Source: Oscillospiraceae bacterium
GTDB taxonomy: Bacteria > Bacillota > Clostridia > UMGS1810
Length of the DNA stretch: 64,000 nucleotides
Direction: 5' to 3'
Assembly (NCBI GenBank): GCA_021629085.1
Contig: JAJXRJ010000009.1
Span: 1-64,000 of the forward strand
The notes beneath the pieces are model-generated. The model searched no databases. It had not been told where the DNA came from and worked only from the letters and a program-made list of their open reading frames with translations. Shown one piece after another: positions 59,652 through 64,000 of the stretch (the first letter of the stretch is position 1; every line of letters begins with the position of its first letter). Made by a program: the position numbers and the translations under genes.

Positions 59652-60931
59652 AAAAGGCGGTTGACTATATCTGTAACCCTGCCAAAACGGACGGTACGCT
59701 ACTGGTATATTCCTACGGCTGTGCCCCGGAAACAGCGGATATTGAATTTGAATGGACGCGGGAAAAGGCGCGGGAGCCGGGCCCGCATTTAGCCCGGCAC
59801 TTGATACAGGCGTTTAAGCCCGGCGAGACCACGCCGGAACAGGCGCACGAGATAGGGAAACAGCTTGCGGAGGAGGTTTTGGGCGGCAAATATGAATATG
59901 TGCTGACAACGCACATAGACCGCGGCCATATCCATAACCACATCATTTTTAACGACGTCAGCTTTGTTGACTTCAAACACAGCCATGTCAACCGGAAGTG
60001 GAAAAGCCGCGTCCGACGTATCAGCGACCGGCTGTGCGGGGAGCACGGTTTGTCCGTCATACCGCCAAATGAGAATAAAGGCAAAAGCTACATAGAACAC
60101 ACCGCCGCCCAACAGGGCACGAGCTGGAAAGCGCAGATAAAAGCGGATATTGACAAGGTGGTTTCACGGGCAACAGACTTTGAAGATTTTCTCCTGCGTA
60201 TGGAGATTGCCGGCTATGAGATAAAGCAGGGCAAATACATTTCATTCCGCCCAAAGGGAAAAGAACGGTTTACAAGGGGCAAGACCTTAGGCCCGCGCTA
60301 TACCGAAGAAGCAATCAAAGGCAGGATCGCCCAGAGAACAAAATCACCGAGACCGGAGCGCCGTATCAATCTTTTGATAGATATTCAAAACAATATCAAG
60401 GCGCAGGAAAGCAAGGGCTACGAGCATTGGGCGAAGCTGTATAATTTGAAACAGGCGAGCAAAACGCTGAATTTCCTGACCGAACACAACATCAGTACGT
60501 ATGAGGAATTGGAACGGGAAACAGAGAAAATACACGCCTCTTTTGACGACGTTTCGGAGCAAATCAAGGGGACGGAAAAGAGTATAAACGAAACCGCCCT
60601 CCTGATAAAACACGCTGAGACCCACTCCGCTTGTAAGCCGGTTTACGAGAAATACAAAAGAGCGAAAAACAAGGCCGCCTTTGAAAATAAATACCGCAGG
60701 GAAATCGTTTTGTTTGAGGCTTCGGCTAAATATCTGAAAGGGAAAGAAGCGCTGCCGATTGACGCATTAAACCGTGCCGCCGGAGAACTGGCACAGCAGA
60801 AAAAGGAACTGTACGGCGAGTACAAAAAGCTGAAACAACAGGCCGCCGAAATCGACGTTATCAAAAGCAATGTTGACGCGCTGCTGGGTAAAACGCAGGA
60901 GAAAGAAAAAGAGCCGGAACACAATTTGTAG
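59612..60931 (+). CDS. Relaxase/mobilisation nuclease, MOBP type
   Basis: A 439-residue relaxase. The N-terminal nuclease domain holds a conserved Tyr (KAVDYICNPAKT, about residue 19) and the metal-binding histidine triad HIDRGHIHNH (101-110), followed by a basic part and a long coiled coil (about 265-430). It cuts oriT and pilots the strand to a recipient. A coupling protein and type IV secretion genes are not in the window, so transfer would need genes to the right or a helper. It matches relaxases of Tn1549-type elements in layout. Confidence 0.92.
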   Translation: MAITKNHPINATLKKAVDYICNPAKTDGTLLVYSYGCAPETADIEFEWTREKAREPGPHLARHLIQAFKPGETTPEQAHEIGKQLAEEVLGGKYEYVLTTHIDRGHIHNHIIFNDVSFVDFKHSHVNRKWKSRVRRISDRLCGEHGLSVIPPNENKGKSYIEHTAAQQGTSWKAQIKADIDKVVSRATDFEDFLLRMEIAGYEIKQGKYISFRPKGKERFTRGKTLGPRYTEEAIKGRIAQRTKSPRPERRINLLIDIQNNIKAQESKGYEHWAKLYNLKQASKTLNFLTEHNISTYEELERETEKIHASFDDVSEQIKGTEKSINETALLIKHAETHSACKPVYEKYKRAKNKAAFENKYRREIVLFEASAKYLKGKEALPIDALNRAAGELAQQKKELYGEYKKLKQQAAEIDVIKSNVDALLGKTQEKEKEPEHNL

Positions 60932-61019
60932 CGCAAATGTAGCTTTACAGGGCTGGGCGCGGCGCTTGTTTTGTGATAAAATAGAAACAGCAAATAAAAT
61001 CAAAGGAGGGCTTTGCGCT

Positions 61020-61580
61020 ATGAACAAAACAAAAATAGCGGCGCTTACGCTTGCCGCCGTGCTGTCGTCCGCTCCCGTATTTGCGGCGGAGGTTCCGAAA
61101 GAAGCGGTACCGGCATATTTAACCGAGGAAAGCGTTTGTATCACCGAAAACTTGATCAGCCCAATATTGGAGGAAGTACAGAACGGTTTGGGCTTTGGCG
61201 AGGCGTGGGGCAAGGCAAGCCGTGAAATCCATTCCGCCGTCCTTGCCGGAAACACAAGCGGTTACGGGTACGCGGATTTAACGGCAATCGCAAGAAACAC
61301 AATCCTGCAATACAGGGATATGTACCTGCGGCCGGACTACTACGCACAGCAGGAAACCATTATTAAAGAACGGATTGCCGACCTGATAACGGCAGTCGCA
61401 AGCGGAAATATGGACTATGCAACGGCCCGTAAAGAAGCGTATACAAGAATTTATCAGACGACTGCTCCGGGGTATGTACCGGACGAGGGCATGACCGACC
61501 GCATTTATTTAGATATTCCCGCCGTGGATCCCGCGCAGTTTACCATTGTCCGCAGGCTGCTTATGGAGGCGGTACAATGA
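61020..61580 (+). CDS. Exported protein of unknown function next to relaxase
   Basis: A 186-residue secreted or membrane-attached protein: signal peptide MNKTKIAALTLAAVLSSAPV and onward (cleavage near AFAAE), then a helical domain. No known domain is recognised. ATG at 61020 follows AAAGGAGGG; the longer upstream frame is excluded because of that site and the signal peptide. It overlaps the following gene by four bases (ATGA). Similar gene pairs behind relaxases are seen in Clostridial mobile elements; their role is unknown. Confidence 0.72.
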   Translation: MNKTKIAALTLAAVLSSAPVFAAEVPKEAVPAYLTEESVCITENLISPILEEVQNGLGFGEAWGKASREIHSAVLAGNTSGYGYADLTAIARNTILQYRDMYLRPDYYAQQETIIKERIADLITAVASGNMDYATARKEAYTRIYQTTAPGYVPDEGMTDRIYLDIPAVDPAQFTIVRRLLMEAVQ

Positions 61581-61906
61581 CAAGAACTGAATTTTTAACT
61601 GCCTTTTTGAAAAAGAGCATGTGCCCGGTATTGCTTGCGGCGTTCCTGTACAACGTATTCTTTCACCTTGCTGTACAGTATGGGACGGTCAATTACATGT
61701 ACCTGCTTATGCTCTGCGGCATACCCTTTGGGATTCGCTTTATGTTCCTGCTGCCTGTGTTCTTCGGGAATTTAGGCGCTGGTATCGCCATGACATGCTT
61801 TAATATCGCAATCGGGGCTCTGATAGGCGGTTTTGTCCTTTTATGGAAATTGGCTGTTGCTGTATGGTATGTGCCCGTTACCGTGGTACGGCTGATACGG
61901 GCGTAG
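61577..61906 (+). CDS. Small integral membrane protein of mobile element (DUF6050-like)
   Basis: A 109-residue protein with three hydrophobic stretches (about 15-35, 38-60 and 70-95). It is coupled to the exported protein by an ATGA overlap. I think it resembles a family of unknown function (DUF6050) seen in integrative elements, but this is from memory. It could be an exclusion or membrane-anchor protein. Confidence 0.65.
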   Translation: MTRTEFLTAFLKKSMCPVLLAAFLYNVFFHLAVQYGTVNYMYLLMLCGIPFGIRFMFLLPVFFGNLGAGIAMTCFNIAIGALIGGFVLLWKLAVAVWYVPVTVVRLIRA

Positions 61907-61931
61907 CCCTGTAAATACGCATAAAAAAAGA

Positions 61932-61977
61932 ACCGTGATACGGCTGCCGAAAATGGCGTACCGTATCACGGTATTTT
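61932..61977 (+). terminator. Terminator of the mobilisation operon
   Basis: ACCGTGATACGG (61932-61943) pairs with CCGTATCACGGT (61961-61972), with a further inner stem, and ATTTTTG follows. Confidence 0.88.
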
Positions 61978-62081
61978 TGTATCTGAAAAGTGGAAAATGA
62001 AAGTGCGTTTTTGAGAGGATATAAGGGATTTATATTACTCTGTCTGTTTGAGCCTTAAAAACCCTTGATTTTATGCGGTTT

Positions 62082-62447
62082 TCAGTGCCCTGATTTTCCA
62101 CGGTCTAACCTCTTTTTCCGCTGGTATTCCGCTTTTTGTTTCCGAATGACAATTTTGCGGCAATCATCACAGTATTTGAATTTCCGTGTCGGTGCGGTAA
62201 ATTCCGCGCCGCATACGGTGCATACCCTTGTGTTTTTCGGTTTCATCAGTTCAATATGCAGTTCCTTGTCCAATGGCAGAACGGCAGTTTTGAACCATTT
62301 GCAGATAATATGAGAGTAGGTAATCGTTTGCGGACAGGTACAGTCCAGCAGAATACAATTCCCGTTATCGTAGTTGCAGCACTCACGGCGCACAAGAGCG
62401 TTGACCCTCCGGCTCTGCTTAGGCTCCAACCGTATAATGGCGCTCAT
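62082..62447 (-). CDS. Cysteine-rich VLP domain protein
   Basis: A 121-residue protein with the cysteine-rich VLP pattern common in Tn1549-type elements: CCNYDNGNCILLDCTCPQ near residue 23, ICKWFKTAVLPLDKELH near 48, and a second zinc site CTVCGAEF...KYCDDCRK near 76-95, then a basic tail. Probably a zinc-binding DNA or RNA-interacting protein; function unknown. The start overlaps the preceding gene by four bases (ATGA). Confidence 0.88.
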   Translation of the reverse strand: MSAIIRLEPKQSRRVNALVRRECCNYDNGNCILLDCTCPQTITYSHIICKWFKTAVLPLDKELHIELMKPKNTRVCTVCGAEFTAPTRKFKYCDDCRKIVIRKQKAEYQRKKRLDRGKSGH

Positions 62448-64000
62448 CGCTCCGGCGGCGAATGTTTGGGCGGTTTCTTTGGTTCCCTGCGTTCGCCTCG
62501 CTCCTTTTGCGCCTGCCGCAGCCTTGCCTTAACGGAAGGCTTTTTGCCCGCCTTTTCCCTGTAAGCTCCCTTAATATCAACGCTGCTGCTTTTTACCTGC
62601 TGCGAGTGCGTATGTATGATTGTATTGGAACGGGAATTGCCCAAACTGATAATCCCGCTGTTTTGCCCCACATGCAAATACTTGTCCTGTCCGTGCGTCC
62701 GGCTCTCTTGTTTATTCTCTCTATCGTCCGGCGGCTTGTTGTTGATAATGCCGTCAATGTGGTTATAGTTTTGTTCCTCCGACTTTTCCGCCGTTTCGAG
62801 ATATTCAAACGGCTTTCCCGCAAAGGTAAATTCCCTTGTTTTCTCAAACTGCGATAATACGCCCTTTTGTAGCCTGTCAAATTCAGCGTAATCATTTTCG
62901 GTAAGATACCCGTTTTTCACCATGTCAGCCTGTGAAGATAGATAGCCCTCGCCGTAGAGGAAGTAATACATCTGCTTGTTGTCGGAAACAAAGGTAAATG
63001 ATTTGTCGGTATTATCATAGAATGGAATATGCTCCGTTCGGAAAAGATAGTTTTCCTGTTTTCCCAAATACACCTTGCCGTCGTCGCCCACAAAAGCAAT
63101 CATCCCTTTATAGTTGCTGTTGCAGGCCGACTGAACATGTATCAAATGGCGCCCCGGCTTTTCAAAATCTCTTTCCTGCTTTTCCGGTATGTCTGCCAAA
63201 AATATCTTTTCATATTCCGCAAGCTCCGACGGAAGCACATCGTTTTCAAGCTGCCCCAAATCTGCAAGCATTTCCTTGATTTTATCAAGGTTGTTTTCTA
63301 AAAGGCAATCGGATAAATGTTCGGGTACGTCCACGGCAGAGTATTTTTCGCCGTACTCTTTATCGTGGGAACGGAAGAAGCTGTCAAGGTCTAATGCCAG
63401 TTCCATAGAACGCTCAACCTTCCTATCCAAAAAATCCGGTTCGCGCGCAAAGGGTACAACCCGGTACTGTTCGGGAACAGTAAAAATATCTCCGTTATAT
63501 ACCTCCGCAAAACGGGCGCGGTTCGTTTCAAGATAACACCCGTCAAGCAGGACGCCGCCATCTTCTTTGCATAAATCCTCGCCGCATTTTTCAAAGTTAA
63601 TGTAATCAATTAAAAATCCAAGCCCGGATATGTCAACTCCGCGTTCAGCAAGAAAATACCGCGTTACATCTTCATAATCGTATATATTGTCTATAACATT
63701 GTAACACTCCGTATTCTGCGCAAGGTTTATGAGGTCTGATATATACATGCAATGCTCGCCCGCTTCAATCGCCGCCGAAAAAACAAGTTTCTCGTCAGGC
63801 GTCATACCGTCCAATAGCTCCGCAAGATAATTCAGTTCGTTTATGCTGTTTTCATATACCTTATTTCCTGATACATAGGTAGTTTCACAGATGTTGTCTA
63901 TTGTTTGAAAATCCTCGTAAGGCGTTTCAAACCTTATCAGGAAATATAAATCACGGCTTGCATTTTCGGGCAGCCCTATTTCTTTGAGCGCGCTGTTTAT
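62444..64000 (-). CDS. ArdA-like antirestriction-type protein (partial, continues beyond right edge)
   Basis: An open frame from the right edge to the stop at 62444, at least 518 residues. The part after the edge contains an ArdA-like region: LPENASRDLYFLIRFETPY, EAGEHCMYISDLINLAQNTECYNV and ...DYEDVTRYFLAERG. ArdA mimics DNA to block restriction enzymes and the match is to Firmicute elements. A long unrecognised middle (RHLIHVQSACNSNYKGMIAF) and a Lys/Arg/Pro-rich C terminus (HVGQNSGIISLGNSRSNTII, then KKPSVKARLRQAQKERGE) follow, so it is a fusion or a larger family protein. An internal ATG (63814) is not a start, since coding continues upstream. Confidence 0.75.
   Translation of the reverse strand: MNSALKEIGLPENASRDLYFLIRFETPYEDFQTIDNICETTYVSGNKVYENSINELNYLAELLDGMTPDEKLVFSAAIEAGEHCMYISDLINLAQNTECYNVIDNIYDYEDVTRYFLAERGVDISGLGFLIDYINFEKCGEDLCKEDGGVLLDGCYLETNRARFAEVYNGDIFTVPEQYRVVPFAREPDFLDRKVERSMELALDLDSFFRSHDKEYGEKYSAVDVPEHLSDCLLENNLDKIKEMLADLGQLENDVLPSELAEYEKIFLADIPEKQERDFEKPGRHLIHVQSACNSNYKGMIAFVGDDGKVYLGKQENYLFRTEHIPFYDNTDKSFTFVSDNKQMYYFLYGEGYLSSQADMVKNGYLTENDYAEFDRLQKGVLSQFEKTREFTFAGKPFEYLETAEKSEEQNYNHIDGIINNKPPDDRENKQESRTHGQDKYLHVGQNSGIISLGNSRSNTIIHTHSQQVKSSSVDIKGAYREKAGKKPSVKARLRQAQKERGERREPKKPPKHSPPER

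Overview
The window looks like a chromosome segment of an anaerobic, fermentative Clostridia-type Firmicute (no marker gene such as 16S rRNA is present, so this is inference). Supporting signs are: a Gram-positive order of division and cell-wall genes with an mDAP-type MurE; Rex with AdhE; two [FeFe]-hydrogenases; a SleB/CwlJ-type wall hydrolase; EF-P-modification M16 proteins; S-layer-homology surface proteins; and modules resembling Tn916-type and Tn1549-type conjugative elements. TTG and GTG start codons are unusually frequent. No rRNA, tRNA or CRISPR array was seen.

1-6.5 kb (minus strand): a housekeeping run, yfmF - yfmH - lgt - cysE - cysS - mrnC - yitT (partial). 6.8-22.5 kb (plus strand): the division and cell-wall cluster, mraZ - rsmH - ftsL - class B PBP - murE - murF - mraY - ftsW - murG - murA - divIB - DUF881 - DUF1290 - ftsZ - nrdR. 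It starts at a promoter covered by four 10-bp-phased MraZ repeats. murD, murB and ftsA are not in the cluster. 22.5-27 kb: a cupin, queT, a large secreted protein with a copper-amine-oxidase-N-like C terminus, and a wall hydrolase with its own strong promoter.

27-36 kb: a redox locus. A LysR regulator is followed by rex, whose promoter carries an 18-bp Rex operator, then adhE, then four genes resembling the hfs/HydS hydrogenase operons: a [2Fe-2S] protein, an [FeFe]-hydrogenase with a PAS domain, a SpoIIE-type phosphatase and a second [FeFe]-hydrogenase. Together they would sense NADH and H2 and divide electrons between ethanol and hydrogen.

36.1-64 kb appears to be acquired DNA. At its left edge a large serine recombinase abuts the 3' remnant of an interrupted minus-strand gene. 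Next come a Tn916 Orf7/Orf8-like sigma factor and HTH protein. Then comes a seven-gene, roughly 17-kb minus-strand operon for surface proteins: a small protein, a lipoprotein, an SLH-CAP protein, a 2269-residue SLH protein and three tandem BspA-LRR-SLH paralogues whose ends and spacers are almost identical. A membrane LuxR-type regulator lies upstream of that operon. After it come a solitary RelB antitoxin, an oriT-like set of inverted repeats, mobC, a MOBP-type relaxase, two small genes, a cysteine-rich VLP protein and an ArdA-like protein cut by the right edge. I read this as an integrative mobile element carrying a cell-surface cargo. The right end of the element is not in the window, so its extent is inferred.
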